The translations under genes and the position numbers were made by a program. Below are positions 43,301-50,510 of a DNA stretch of 64,000 nt, piece by piece. Source of the DNA: Acanthopleura granulata (Eukaryota; Mollusca; Polyplacophora; Chitonida; Chitonidae); assembly GCA_016165875.1 (NCBI GenBank), contig JABBOT010000003.1, positions 22,758,302 to 22,822,301 of the forward strand, read 5' to 3'. Numbering within the stretch: position 1 is the stretch's first letter; each line of letters opens with the position of its first letter. The notes under the pieces were generated by a model, which saw nothing but the letters and a program-made list of their open reading frames with translations, was not told the DNA's origin and made no database searches.

Positions 43301-44501
43301 AGGACCTTTATCACAAGAAACATAAAGGATAAAATGAAATCCATACATTCAGCTTAAACATGTCCTCTTTTGACATCTCTGGGAATTTCTCTAGTTCGAT
43401 GACCTGGCCAAACATGCAATCAATTAATTCAGATCCTGGAGCAATAATCAGTCAAAGCTGACCCATCCACACTAACCTCAACCAAAATACATTAGGTTTT
43501 AGACATAACATAATGTCAGATCATCCCTTTACATCCTCTGCGTTTGGGTAGACGAAAAATCGAAACCTTCTCAAAGAAAGGTCATTCAAGATGATGTATC
43601 TCCTGATCATATCTGATATGTTGTTCATCAATAGAACCAGCAACATTTCTTAAAGACAAAATATATGTAAATGTATATATGTAGCAGTCGGAATTTGATA
43701 ACACGATAACTCTGGCTGATAATATTATGCTTTACTCCAAAATGTCAAGAGTTTCATATACATGAAGGTATAGACAATTTACATTCATAGATAAACTATC
43801 AATCAATCTCTGTACTATGACAGCTCATTAAACAACATATCGGTGTATCTCAAGCAGAAAATGTCAACATTGAAAGTGTGCAGACTCTGCAAGAATTGAT
43901 GTCTGACTATTGGTATTATGTCACTATTCTGAGGTGGCACAAGTACCAGTATATATAGTCTAAGCCAGTCAAATTCAGCCCATATATATCTATCTCTGAG
44001 TGCAAGCATGATAAGCAAGCCTTCAGTTGGGTTGATCTAAACATAAATCTGGAAGCTCTGATGTATTGGACCAACCCTGTTGTAATGAAAGAAGGAGAAA
44101 GAGAATATTCTGACAGATGGAAAGCATGATAATGAAACATACATAGCAGTACGTGATAGGTGGAAGAAAGGGGGCAGGACATCTGGGATGATGTGTATAT
44201 GGGGATGTCTAACCAGACGAACATAGGGAGTGCTTGCGAGAACACTATGTCACAAAGGATTGAATAACATGCGGTTATAAACAAGAACGGAGATGCTATG
44301 TATTATGATGAAGACCACATACTCACCCTCTATGCACACGACATGTTCCCGAATTTGCTGCTGAATTAATGGGTCTGGAATGGCCTCGATCAGATCATAG
44401 ATAGCATAGATGCTCGGATGTACACTTTCAAAGCGTTGTATTTCTTGTCGTATTGCTAGAGAATTACTCAAGTACGGCTGAATCGGACTCCGGGGATTCA
44501 T
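59..44501 (-). CDS. AGAP: AGAP-family Arf GAP (centaurin gamma), 15 exons, 3' end beyond window
   Basis: Fifteen exons on the minus strand join in frame with GT-AG boundaries and give about 590 codons. The order is: an N-terminal segment ([20 protein letters not shown]); a GTPase-like domain with P-loop [14 protein letters not shown] in place of the usual DxxG, and VGTQD in place of NKxD; a Ser/Thr/Pro-rich linker; then the first part of a split PH domain ([19 protein letters not shown]). AGAP proteins are Arf GTPase-activating proteins acting on endosomal and other membranes; their GTPase-like domain binds nucleotide and proteins, and the PH domain binds lipid. The second half of PH, the ArfGAP zinc finger and the ankyrin repeats are not in the window, so the gene continues past position 1. 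Identity to the family is unmistakable; AGAP1 versus AGAP3 cannot be assigned, and invertebrates often have one member. Gene span exceeds 44 kb. Confidence 0.95.
182..572. other. AGAP intron 14
   Basis: AT-rich intron. Apart from the possible read-through extension of exon 14 (to about 494) I see nothing else. Confidence 0.7.
573..729 (-). CDS. AGAP: AGAP exon 14, PH domain first half and insert
   Basis: Encodes [31 protein letters not shown] and a Gly/Asn/Thr-rich insert. AGAP PH domains are split by a long insertion at this place. I end the exon at ACTG|GTAACA (one leftover base) because this is the donor that restores frame with exon 15. The frame stays open past it to a TAG near 494 (residues [16 protein letters not shown] onward), so a read-through isoform is possible. 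The 5' boundary is firm, the 3' boundary less so. Confidence 0.8.
730..1219. other. AGAP intron 13
   Basis: AT-rich intron with no recognisable element. Confidence 0.7.
1220..1321 (-). CDS. AGAP: AGAP exon 13, PH domain beta strands 1-3
   Basis: Encodes [20 protein letters not shown] then [14 protein letters not shown], a typical PH domain start. The Lys and Arg residues between the first strands are those that commonly contact phosphoinositides. 102 bp, phase 0-0. Confidence 0.95.
1322..2135. other. AGAP intron 12
   Basis: Intron. It contains one copy of the scattered GTTATCTCCCTTC motif at about 1831; otherwise nothing recognised. Confidence 0.7.
2136..2210 (-). CDS. AGAP: AGAP exon 12, linker to PH domain
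   Basis: Encodes [20 protein letters not shown] then [15 protein letters not shown] corresponds to GSGRAIPIKQ, which leads directly into the PH domain. 75 bp, phase 0-0. Confidence 0.92.
2211..2965. other. AGAP intron 11
   Basis: Intron with an adenine-rich run at about 2618-2643; nothing else seen. Confidence 0.7.
2966..3052 (-). CDS. AGAP: AGAP exon 11, conserved TPTP/RRRSNLF linker
   Basis: Encodes 29 residues: [20 protein letters not shown] then NRRRSNLFN. It matches the vertebrate AGAP linker motif (STPTP...KQSKRRSN[LI]F). 87 bp, phase 0-0. Confidence 0.88.
3053..6484. other. AGAP intron 10, between the two duplicated linker exons
   Basis: Intron of 3.4 kb. It holds a guanine-rich run (about 5157-5175) and a truncated SINE (5935-6057). 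No further copy of the exon 10/11 cassette was seen. Confidence 0.65.
5935..6057 (+). mobile_element. SINE fragment
   Basis: Body and tail: GTGGGTTTCCACTGGGCTCT, TTTCCTCCCACCATAATAAT, GCGTAAAACACCAATCAAAA. Head missing. Confidence 0.8.
6485..6565 (-). CDS. AGAP: AGAP exon 10, diverged copy of exon 11
   Basis: Encodes 27 residues: [20 protein letters not shown] then NKSNHST. The core [19 protein letters not shown] lines up with [20 protein letters not shown] of the next exon. Both are phase 0-0, so either or both can be included without changing frame. Exon 11 keeps the RRRSNLF end found in vertebrate AGAPs, so this is probably the derived copy. Confidence 0.78.
6566..8067. other. AGAP intron 9
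   Basis: AT-rich intron with no recognisable element. Confidence 0.65.
8068..8175 (-). CDS. AGAP: AGAP exon 9, linker
   Basis: Encodes 36 residues: [20 protein letters not shown] then [16 protein letters not shown], ending in a basic, serine-rich patch (RKAKR, KSNSFS) that could be a phosphorylation site. Phase 0-0, with acceptor TTTTTGTAG and donor GTAAGT. Assigned by frame and splice sites. Confidence 0.75.
8176..10039. other. AGAP intron 8
   Basis: Contains a truncated SINE (9209-9332). At about 9590-9700 a GC-richer stretch (GGAGGAAACTGAGTAGAGCG and on) resembles a second dispersed element. No exon recognised. Confidence 0.6.
9209..9332 (+). mobile_element. SINE fragment
   Basis: GGTCTGCCAGCAGACTATGG, ATGGGTTTCCCCCTGGCAAT, ATAAAACACCAATTAAATAA. 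Diverged copy without head. Confidence 0.75.
10040..10192 (-). CDS. AGAP: AGAP exon 8, charged linker
   Basis: Encodes 51 residues: [20 protein letters not shown], then [20 protein letters not shown] and a Gln-rich end. The exon is phase 0-0, with a weak GTACAT donor and a good acceptor. No domain is recognised; position and frame, rather than homology, place it in the AGAP linker. It may be skipped in some transcripts. Confidence 0.75.
10193..11069. other. AGAP intron 7
   Basis: Intron with no recognisable element. Confidence 0.65.
11070..11269 (-). CDS. AGAP: AGAP exon 7, start of linker
   Basis: Begins (A)[16 protein letters not shown], the counterpart of AQKI in vertebrate AGAPs, then a low-complexity Ser/Thr-rich stretch ([18 protein letters not shown] and [19 protein letters not shown]). 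The Lys/Gln-rich segment that follows in vertebrates is not evident. 200 bp, phase 1 to 0, GTAAG donor. Confidence 0.9.
11270..13947. other. AGAP intron 6
   Basis: Intron of 2.7 kb. A GC-richer stretch at about 11630-11960 may be an unidentified dispersed element. A guanine tract lies at 13917-13935. No exon recognised. Confidence 0.6.
13948..14082 (-). CDS. AGAP: AGAP exon 6, end of GTPase-like domain
   Basis: Encodes [20 protein letters not shown], then [20 protein letters not shown] and VFQD, closely matching the C-terminal helix region of the AGAP GTPase-like domain. 135 bp, phase 1 to 1. A guanine-rich tract lies just past the donor (13917-13935). Confidence 0.96.
14083..15111. other. 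AGAP intron 5
   Basis: AT-rich intron with several ACATGTA runs; nothing else seen. Confidence 0.65.
15112..15253 (-). CDS. AGAP: AGAP exon 5, GTPase-like domain core
   Basis: Encodes [20 protein letters not shown], then [20 protein letters not shown] and LILVGTQ(D). VGTQD occupies the G4 position (NKxD in Ras). Phase 0 to 1, 142 bp. Confidence 0.96.
15254..16650. other. AGAP intron 4
   Basis: AT-rich intron with no recognisable element. Confidence 0.65.
16651..16736 (-). CDS. AGAP: AGAP exon 4, GTPase-like domain strand 2-3
   Basis: Encodes [20 protein letters not shown] then [13 protein letters not shown] stands where Ras-like proteins have DxxG, a known peculiarity of AGAPs. The 86-bp exon goes from phase 1 to phase 0 and uses a GTAGG donor. 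Confidence 0.96.
16737..18680. other. AGAP intron 3
   Basis: Contains a truncated SINE in plus orientation (17306-17435); nothing else recognised. Confidence 0.6.
17306..17435 (-). mobile_element. SINE fragment, inverted
   Basis: The plus strand shows the reverse of the body: ATTTATCTATTCGACCGGTG TTTTATG..., CAGTATTATGGTAGGC, GGTTACTGGCAGACC. Confidence 0.75.
18681..18768 (-). CDS. AGAP: AGAP exon 3, P-loop of GTPase-like domain
   Basis: Encodes [20 protein letters not shown] followed by [10 protein letters not shown]. The GxxxxGKSA Walker A motif is intact (GSVQSGKSA), so nucleotide binding is plausible. It runs from phase 0 to phase 1, with a GTGGG donor at 18676-18680. Confidence 0.96.
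18769..19101. other. AGAP intron 2
   Basis: Short intron (333 bp) with no recognisable element. Confidence 0.7.
19102..19160 (-). CDS. AGAP: AGAP exon 2 ([12 protein letters not shown] segment)
   Basis: This 59-bp exon encodes [19 protein letters not shown], nearly the same as the AGAP segment just before the P-loop. It has an AG acceptor at 19161-19162 and a GTAAG donor. It enters in phase 1 and leaves in phase 0. Both exon 1A and exon 1B can join it in frame. Confidence 0.95.
19161..20702. other. Intron between AGAP exons 1B and 2
   Basis: AT-rich, with many ACATGTAC runs (for example 20303-20480). No exon recognised. Confidence 0.6.
20703..20823 (-). CDS. AGAP: AGAP alternative first exon 1B
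   Basis: The ATG at 20823-20821 has GCC directly before it, and an in-frame TGA lies further upstream with no earlier ATG between them. It starts [19 protein letters not shown] and ends RKRKPLAAS, then one leftover C before a consensus GTAAGT donor. Splicing to exon 2 would give [13 protein letters not shown], in frame. The segment is basic (YRRSK, ARKRK) and replaces the whole exon 1A segment. I do not recognise a homologue. Phase, start context and donor all fit an alternative promoter, but no transcript evidence is available. Confidence 0.65.
22600..22622 (+). repeat. (CA)n(TA)n microsatellite
   Basis: Short compound dinucleotide repeat in AGAP intron 1. Confidence 0.85.
23905..24040 (+). 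repeat. Dispersed repeat X, copy 1
   Basis: Shares (A/G)ATTTCTTTAAAATC, AATAAAA, CCTATTTTC/TTCT, a GGGTTGTGTTACA block and TTTTTTAAGGATGGCCTGAT with copy 2 at 36835-36995, in the same orientation. Confidence 0.6.
24590..24765 (-). mobile_element. Possible second SINE-like element
   Basis: A GC-richer block that on the minus strand begins TTTGGTGCAGTGGATGAGTT (A-box-like) and continues TTGATCAGGGTTAGATGTGG. No other copy in the window, so the identification is weak. Confidence 0.3.
29094..29182 (+). mobile_element. SINE fragment with internal deletion
   Basis: GATGGTCGTGGGTTTCCCCA, CCCCCATAATGCTGGCC, then directly AAATCAAATAAATAAATAAA; the middle part is deleted. Confidence 0.75.
31312..31860 (+). 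repeat. Dispersed repeat Y, first cluster
   Basis: Two diverged units containing AAAGTTGCTGAAAATCAATA GGGTTC..., GTGTAAGTGTGGAGTGAG or GTGAGTTTGGTACACTTG, and GTTCTAGAGATAGAGGTTTT. They end in GATGGATGGATGGATAGACA at about 31803. Confidence 0.65.
33630..34075 (+). repeat. Dispersed repeat Y, second cluster
   Basis: About three units of 120-140 bp, each with AATAACCTTGAAAAAAAAGG-like starts, GTAAGTGTGGTGTAAGTTTG, GTGAAC and ATTCTAGAGATGGAGCGTTT. The last ends in a GGATGGATGGATG run at about 34017. Confidence 0.7.
36724..36799 (+). mobile_element. SINE 3' fragment
   Basis: GCCGCCGTTGTATACGTGAA AGATTCT..., GTAAAACACAACTCAAATAA, then ATGAATAAA. Confidence 0.65.
36835..36995 (+). repeat. Dispersed repeat X, copy 2
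   Basis: GATTTCTTTAAAATCGTTCA, GGGTCAGGTTACACCCGACA, TTTTTAAGGATGGCGTGATC. See copy 1. Confidence 0.6.
37333..37367 (+). repeat. (TA)n(CA)n microsatellite
   Basis: Compound dinucleotide repeat in AGAP intron 1. Confidence 0.9.
41405..41500 (-). mobile_element. SINE fragment, inverted
   Basis: The plus strand reads TTTATTTATTTATTTATTTG ATTGGTGTTTTACGAGG..., then CAGCATTATGGTGGGAGGA. Confidence 0.78.
42351..42372 (+). repeat. (CA)n microsatellite
   Basis: Eleven CA units in AGAP intron 1. Confidence 0.9.
42802..42850 (+). repeat. A-rich tract
   Basis: Nearly pure adenine run with scattered C. It could be the tail of an inserted retroelement, but no body is recognised upstream. Confidence 0.7.
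44327..44501 (-). CDS. AGAP: AGAP exon 1A, start codon and N-terminal region
   Basis: The ATG at 44501-44499 opens [14 protein letters not shown], followed by a segment very close to the AGAP N-terminus ([20 protein letters not shown], then [12 protein letters not shown]). Translation upstream of this ATG offers only a non-ATG extension, so this start is preferred. The exon is 58 codons plus one base and ends at a GTGAG donor. The leftover G joins AT of exon 2 to make Asp, giving the family-typical (E)DSFVNSQEW. Confidence 0.93.
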
Positions 44502-44613
44502 TTTCTGTCCACCTGTCAATCACCTTTTCCAAAATTCTGACATTTTGGATAAGTAATTCCTAGTGGTGGAGCAAATATATGCGTCAGATTCCAACTCTTT
44601 CGGAAATTCTTTC

Positions 44614-44705
44614 AAGATGGCTTGCTCTCATTGCGCATGCCTCAATTACTGTAGGGGAGCATGCGTATACGCCATAAGCTCCACTTCCGCTACACTTCCT
44701 GTTTA
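44614..44705 (-). promoter_or_regulatory. Probable TATA-less AGAP promoter: NRF1-, ETS- and YY1-like sites
   Basis: Between 110 and 205 bp upstream of the exon 1A start codon are an NRF1-like TGCGCATGC (44632-44640) and a half site GCATGCGT (44659-44666), two ETS-like sites (CACTTCCGC near 44682 and CACTTCCTG near 44694), and AAGATGGC (44614-44621), the YY1 core. There is no TATA box. Such clusters are typical of broad constitutive animal promoters. Sites are read by eye and binding is inferred. Confidence 0.55.
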
Positions 44706-47344
44706 CATTTTGCATGCCCACGTGGTTCGTTGTCTGCAAGTAACACATGGAAAATCTCAATCGACCAACAGTGTTGTCTTATAGAAACTATTGGCTTCGA
44801 AACAGGTGAAGTTATGCCTATTTAATCAGTGGCTGTAATGGCTAAGGTAACATTATCCCTTCGTATCGAGACATGACACACCCACTGATTATTTCCCCAT
44901 TTCACAGTGATAGAGAGTGTTATCAAGGCATGGGGCTAATGCTAGTGACATGACCCTCAGATACAACGGCTGGTGAAATTGCATTATATTATGAGCGTAT
45001 ACGGACGCGGTGACGTGGGAAGGGCGTATATCGGTCATGCACAAAACAAATACCACAATAAAGAAACGGTTCATATTTTCCCTGTGTATTTCTTCAATGG
45101 TTTTGTCATGGATCTATCTCTTTAATGCTCCAAGGTTTTGAATGCTACTAGTAAATGTACTTGTGGCGCAAGAACCCAGCACACGAAGCAAAATCAAAGA
45201 AAAGGTTCATAGAAGTCAGTGAAACCATGACGGCAATCCAGAAGAAAAGCGAGCAGAAGGATTTATTGGGCATTGGGATTAGAGGCAGGTTGTTGGTAGG
45301 GTACTTAGGTAGGTAGGCCTACAAAACTACATCCATATACACTCCGTATAATGAGTGCCCATGTACTGGTATATTACAAACTTCTTAGAGTCGATGAAAT
45401 GAATCTATGATATTGTCAGCAGAAAGCATCTGTGGAATTAGAGGGTTCTGTAACTGATTCTCAGGATGAGTGCCCTGTGATAACAAGGTTCAGATATAGA
45501 TAATCCATAGCAACAATAAACACATAAGCGGTGATACGTACAAGTGAAGACTAAGTTCAGAGGCAAGGTGATATATACAAATGCAGTGTAACTTAAGCTT
45601 GCTGAAGAATAAAGCATATATGAAGGAACACTGACAGTAAAAGGCTACTATATACAGGTAGATTAATGTAAAAAGTAATGATTGCTGCAAACTAATGTTG
45701 ATGTAGGCTGCTGAAGAGGCTTTCACACCCACATTTAAACAATGATTGTTTAACGGAATGTTACCAGAGCATTTTGAAAAGTATGTTTATTCTGCTGATG
45801 ATAGGATTAGTTTGTTCTGAATTATATATGTTGAATACACAGATTCAGACTAATTATCTGTAAAGCAGCTGTATTTTGTTGCTGCCCCTTTGAACTTGAG
45901 TTGAGCACAATAATGAACTAATGGCCTAGGTACAGGTGATACAGATGCTACAGGTGATAATAAATGAGGGCACCTCTGTGTTAGAATCATGGAAAATGAC
46001 CGTCAGTAATTGTCCCAATAGTAATTTCCACGATTTCCTACATGTATTATAACTGTATGGTCTGTTTCATCTAACTGGTTTTAAAAATTTAAATGAGGTA
46101 ATACTTTTTGGGCTTTATATGTATGGGCATGTTTCCCTTTGAATATATAGTCACAAAGAGAGCAAACTTTCAAGTGAGGATATGCAGGAACGCTTTGGTT
46201 ATATATTCCAAATTTGCATAATGTTTTCGCTGTTAATAAAGACTGAAAATGTTTCTGCATATTTCGTTTTTGAAGGAAATTATTTTGGTTGCAATTAACT
46301 GTGGCTGTGATCAAGTTGAATTAACTGTGGTGTCGACCAGAAGCATCAAAAACCTGTTCAGGGGGCAGAACTCTTGTAATTTTATTTCTTAATGGTTGTA
46401 TCAGCACTGTGTACGTACATGTATTTGGATTAGCTCCCCCTGTAAACGTTAAGTCATCTGTAAGAGGAGCATATTTCGTTGTTAGTGAGAACCTTTTATT
46501 TCATAATTTGGTTTCAAAATGGTTTATTAGTTTCTGTATAACGTCACACAACCAGTTAAGCGGTTTCATGAAAAACTATTGAAACTGTGTTATCCAAATT
46601 TCCTTGTAATCATTTAAATACTTCATTGTTTAATGGGAAGGCATCTTTGCTGGTGTTGTGAGCATTAGGATATCTCCACATGAGACGGGCCCGGGGGTGG
46701 GGTGTACCTGGGATGAGGGGAATAATGCTGTAGTAGTTCTGCTGCTCTGCAACACCTGACTTTAGTTTACCCTGCAGGATTTCCCCTGATTAACGTTGAC
46801 CTTGATGCTGAGACCATCACGTTTACATTTGATATATGGACTTAGTTGCTGTTGAACAGCAAAGCAGATTTACACTTGTTAAAGTATCTGGACACATGCA
46901 GATCGCTAGGTTGAATATGCCGTAAAGGTCTATATATATCGTGTCCAGAACAGCGACTGTGTTCTGATCCCCAAATATTTGAAAGAAACCAGCAAATAGA
47001 ACTCCCCCGCGTGAAGGTATCCTTCTGATTTATAACGAACAAGTGCCTGAGAATATCTGTACAAGTTTACGGCTGCTTTAGAAATAGCACACGTTCGTAA
47101 AATTTCAGCGTATGGTTTTAAGCATATCATAGGCCTGATATCGAACGTGGTTATAAATGATGAGTCACTACCCTCGCAATTTGGAGGGGGGGGGGGTGCA
47201 CCCGTACAAGGTAACTGGTTTTTGAAAGAGGACCCAGAAATACATGGACAATTCTACACGGATACGGTTCTCAACGAGAACTTCGCAGATGGCTCTTCCA
47301 TATCCAAGGTGTATTGATCAGGGCGAGGAACACTTATGTCTAAG

Positions 47345-47560
47345 TCATTAAACTAAAGCTGGAGCAACCGTGGCGCTAATGCAGCGTAATGGCCCAGGAG
47401 CCTCTCGCCAATGCAGTCTCTGTGGGTTCAAGTCCAGCTCATGCTGACTCCCTCCAGTCGTAAATAGGACGGTCCGTAAGCAACCTGCAACATGGTCATG
47501 GATTCCCCTCAGGCTCTGCCCGGTTTCTTCCCACTATGATGCCGTATTATTTAGAAGAAA
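47345..47560 (+). mobile_element. SINE copy with its tRNA-like head
   Basis: Contains a perfect B-box-like GGTTCAAGTCC (about 47407) and an A-box-like TGGCCCAGGAG upstream, spaced as in a tRNA gene. It then runs into the SINE body (CAACCTGCAACATGGTCATG, CTCTGCCCGGTTTCTTCCCA). The 3' tail is missing. This copy shows that the scattered fragments are tRNA-derived. Confidence 0.78.
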
Positions 47561-48149
47561 GGATATCTCTAGACCAAATACCTGTATGTATTGATAAAGA
47601 ATCCCATTTAACGTTCAAGAAGTTTCATTTTTTATTTTTGTGATGTAGGATAACCGAGATATCGCAGTTCAAAGAAAGGAAAAACGGTCATATAGTGAGA
47701 ATAGCATTAACGGGTCGCCATGCTCCCAAGGGCCAAGAAGGCATGTGTTTCCGCTGTGACGTCACCCGTTCCTGGTTCACCATTTACGATTACGAGACAA
47801 TTTCAATGTCCTTTAAAGCCATTTTCAACGAGAATGTGGTAATGGAATACATCTGGGGTTATTCCCCAAGATGTAGCCTTTTTTGGTTGTAATAATAAGT
47901 TGGACCGTTCTTCTAAGGACAAAAGGAATATTTCGCATCTAGTACTGAAGGGCGTCGGGTAAGGATGACGCGACGTCGTGTTCTCGGTTTCTCTAAAATG
48001 ACGTATCCCATGGCCTCGTAAGAATTCGACATTAAAAGGTGATTTATAGAGTTACCAAGCAAGTCACAAATAATACCTATTCCCGTTTAGGTTTGTATCG
48101 ACTACTCTTCTGAAATAACTTTGGTCATATTTATTGTTGTCTTTTCATT

Positions 48150-48200
48150 TAAGTGAAATATTCTTGATTACGGCGTAGAACACCAATCAAATGAATAACT
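48150..48200 (+). mobile_element. SINE 3' end fragment
   Basis: AAGTGAAATATTCTTGATTA then CGGCGTAGAACACCAATCAA: the SINE 3' end only. Confidence 0.7.
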
Positions 48201-48794
48201 CACACAGAAGTCACTTTACAATTCCCCATCATGCAGTAGCAAAGCTTATCACTAACGTTAATATCGCTCGATTTTTTTGTACCAATATCGGTATCCTTGC
48301 AACTTATTTGCAGCTTTGCTATAGAATATTGTGATCTTTAGTAATTAAATTTTAAAAATCTGTTGGACCTATTTTATACCGGTTATATATTCTTGAGCAT
48401 GGTGCAAACGTCACTAAAATAAATTCATACTATTAATATCAATGATTGTATAAAATGAAGTCTTAGATCGCACAAGCTACAGTACGTGTATGCCAGATTT
48501 ATTTCATTGTTGCTTATGCGATGGTTGTAAGGGATGTTTTATAAGTGGACGAAACTAAGGGTGGCCGAACGTTGGCAAGTTGACGTAACGTACCCCCGTA
48601 GGATGTAATAACTGCATCTCAGATCGGTGGGAGACAGTCAGTTATAGTCTTCACGAACACTGTCGACTGGTTTTTTGCAATAAGGTGCCAAAAATAATAA
48701 GAGCGTGGGGAATCTTCAAGTTCCTACATGGAGCCCTAAAAGGGACGTGAAAAAAATGAAATAAGAAAGAAAATAACAGGAATTAAAATTTCAC

Positions 48795-49255
48795 AGTCTC
48801 AGTTTTATTAAAATAAGTCGTGACCTCGTGTTTTATGACATAATTCGTGGTCACGAGATCTTTGTTAAGATGTTCCCACGATCTGATAACAGTTATGTCG
48901 TGCTTTCAAGGTATTTATTTAGTCGTGCGCATGACATCTTTACTAAGTCGTGCTCTCGAGAAAATTGGCCAGTGCAAACGTTACAGGCCTACGACCCGAT
49001 AATTTCGTCCCACGTCTAAATATCGGCGAGCTAGACCGCATTTTTATATCTACAAGTCTATACCCTGATTGTTTTCATTTGTCATTTATCTCGAAAGTAT
49101 GACTTAACAAAGATCTCGTACACGACCTAGTGAAGATCTCGAGAGCACGAGATAACTAATGTTTCATGCGAACGACATAATAAAGATCTCGTGCTGACGA
49201 CTTAGAAAAGATCTCGTGATCACGACTTGACGAAGATTTCGTACCTATGTCTTTA
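48795..49255. mobile_element. Fold-back (inverted-repeat) element with subterminal units
   Basis: The left arm (about 48815-48965) carries AAGTCGTG(A/C)(C/T)CTCG units and ATTCGTGGTCACGAGATCTT. The right arm (about 49090-49245) carries the reverse complements (AAGATCTCGTGATCACGACT, AAAGATCTCGTGCTGACGAC). A spacer of about 120 bp separates them. Each arm is itself made of irregular tandem units of 25-30 bp. It has no coding capacity and resembles a fold-back or MITE-like transposon. Confidence 0.7.
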
Positions 49256-49294
49256 AAAACTTAGATGTGGTAGCAAGAGCTCGCCTGTAGGGAA

Positions 49295-49790
49295 TGGATT
49301 CTAATATGCAGTACACTAAGTCAGGAATACGGTAATTTAAATTATTTAACATGCATACACAAAATCAACGATGGAATATCTCCCTCGTGTCATTATACTC
49401 CCCCTCGTGTAATTATGCTCAACATGTGTGCAAACCCTGAGCTCAATACCTGCAGTATTTTTTTAAGATACCACCCCTAACATTTTGTTTAACACTGATT
49501 TTAACACACAGTACACCATGTGAGGAATTCGTTAATTTACGGTATTTAATATGCACACACAGAATCAACGATGGAATATCCCCTTCGTGTTATAGTGCTC
49601 TACATGTGTGCAAGCCCCCAACCCAGTACATGCAGTATATTTTAAGTTACTGTAACAGTTTGTTAACACAGATTCTAATACAGTACACTTAAGTAAGGAA
49701 TTCGGTAATTTACGGTATTTAATATGCACACGCGGAATCAACGATAGGGTATCCCCTCGTGTGACTTTGCTCTACACGTGTGCAAAATAA
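49295..49790 (+). repeat. Tandem array, about 2.6 units of 173-200 bp
   Basis: Each unit has a CAGTACAC box, GGAAT(A/T)CGGTAATTTA(C/A), TATTTAATATGCACACAC, AATCAACGATGGAATATC CCCTCGTGT and CTACATGTGTGCAA. The shared GGAAT box lies at about 49324, 49524 and 49697. Confidence 0.8.
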
Positions 49791-50299
49791 GCTACGCCTG
49801 TGCTTGGTACAGACCAGTTAGAAATGGAGTGTGAAATTTTAAGAACTATGTTAGGTCCCCCCCCCCACAGTTTCAGTTGTTATTTTTATTCTGTCACTTG
49901 TACGACTCTGTAAGTTCCTGTAGAGGGCAGAATGCATCAAACCCGTGCATTGTATATGCTTCATGGTTCGGATTTGCCCACCTAACCACTGAACCATGCC
50001 TCGCTAGAAGACCTGTAGTTTTATGTTAAGATCGAATCCCACTGATGTGGTACACAATTTATTCACAAGTTCATGTGGCTTTCATTTCAAGGCCTCTCTC
50101 CTCGAAACAGAGATTCACAGCTGTTTTGCTTCAACCCAATCAAACACAACTTAATTGGCAGGTCAGCCTTCTTGTTCACTTATAGCAGCCAGCAAATCAG
50201 TCATCTCAAGTGAGGTGATAAACCGATCAACCGCTGGCAACCTGGAGGCGTGCAAGGGACTGTGTTTAGGATCGGTGTTCGTTAAAATGAGTTTCCTAA

Positions 50300-50510
50300 C
50301 GCTTAATATGTAAAGCGCAGCGTTATCCTGGTTATATCGAGAAATGCCCTGTTCGTCTGCGTAACAGTTTATTATTGCTCACTGGTATTATTGTTGACTT
50401 ATTCGTCCACGATTTATATGTAAAGCGCAACGTTATCCTAGTTATATCGAGAAATGCCTTATTCTTGTGCGTAATAGTTAACTATTGTTCAGTCTTAACT
50501 TATTCCTGTT
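50300..50510 (+). repeat. Direct duplication, period 110 bp
   Basis: ATATGTAAAGCGCAGCGTTA TCCTGGTTATATCGAGAAATG occurs at about 50307 and again at 50417 with few changes; the following GCGTAA(C/T)AGTT is shared too. Confidence 0.8.

Larger units (their letters stand above)
20824..44326. other. AGAP intron 1 (23.5 kb)
   Basis: Long first intron. The stretch just above exon 1B would contain its 5' UTR and promoter. Contents: two copies of a repeat ending GGATGGC(G/C)TGATC (23905-24040, 36835-36995), a possible SINE-like unit (24590-24765), units of a repeat with GGAT-type tails (31312-34075), truncated SINEs (29094-29182, 36724-36799, 41405-41500), TA/CA microsatellites (22600-22622, 37333-37367, 42351-42372) and an A-rich tract (42802-42850). 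Weak exon candidates at 24125-24278 and 43347-43435 are given as findings. No nested gene was recognised. Confidence 0.6.

Noticed and set aside
43916..44284. Minus-strand ORF of 122 codons next to AGAP exon 1
   Set aside because: Lies in the intron just after the exon 1A donor; residues are cysteine- and isoleucine-rich chance translation.
47345..47440. A functional tRNA gene
   Set aside because: The A- and B-box-like parts are present, but they run directly into the SINE body and no complete cloverleaf could be drawn.
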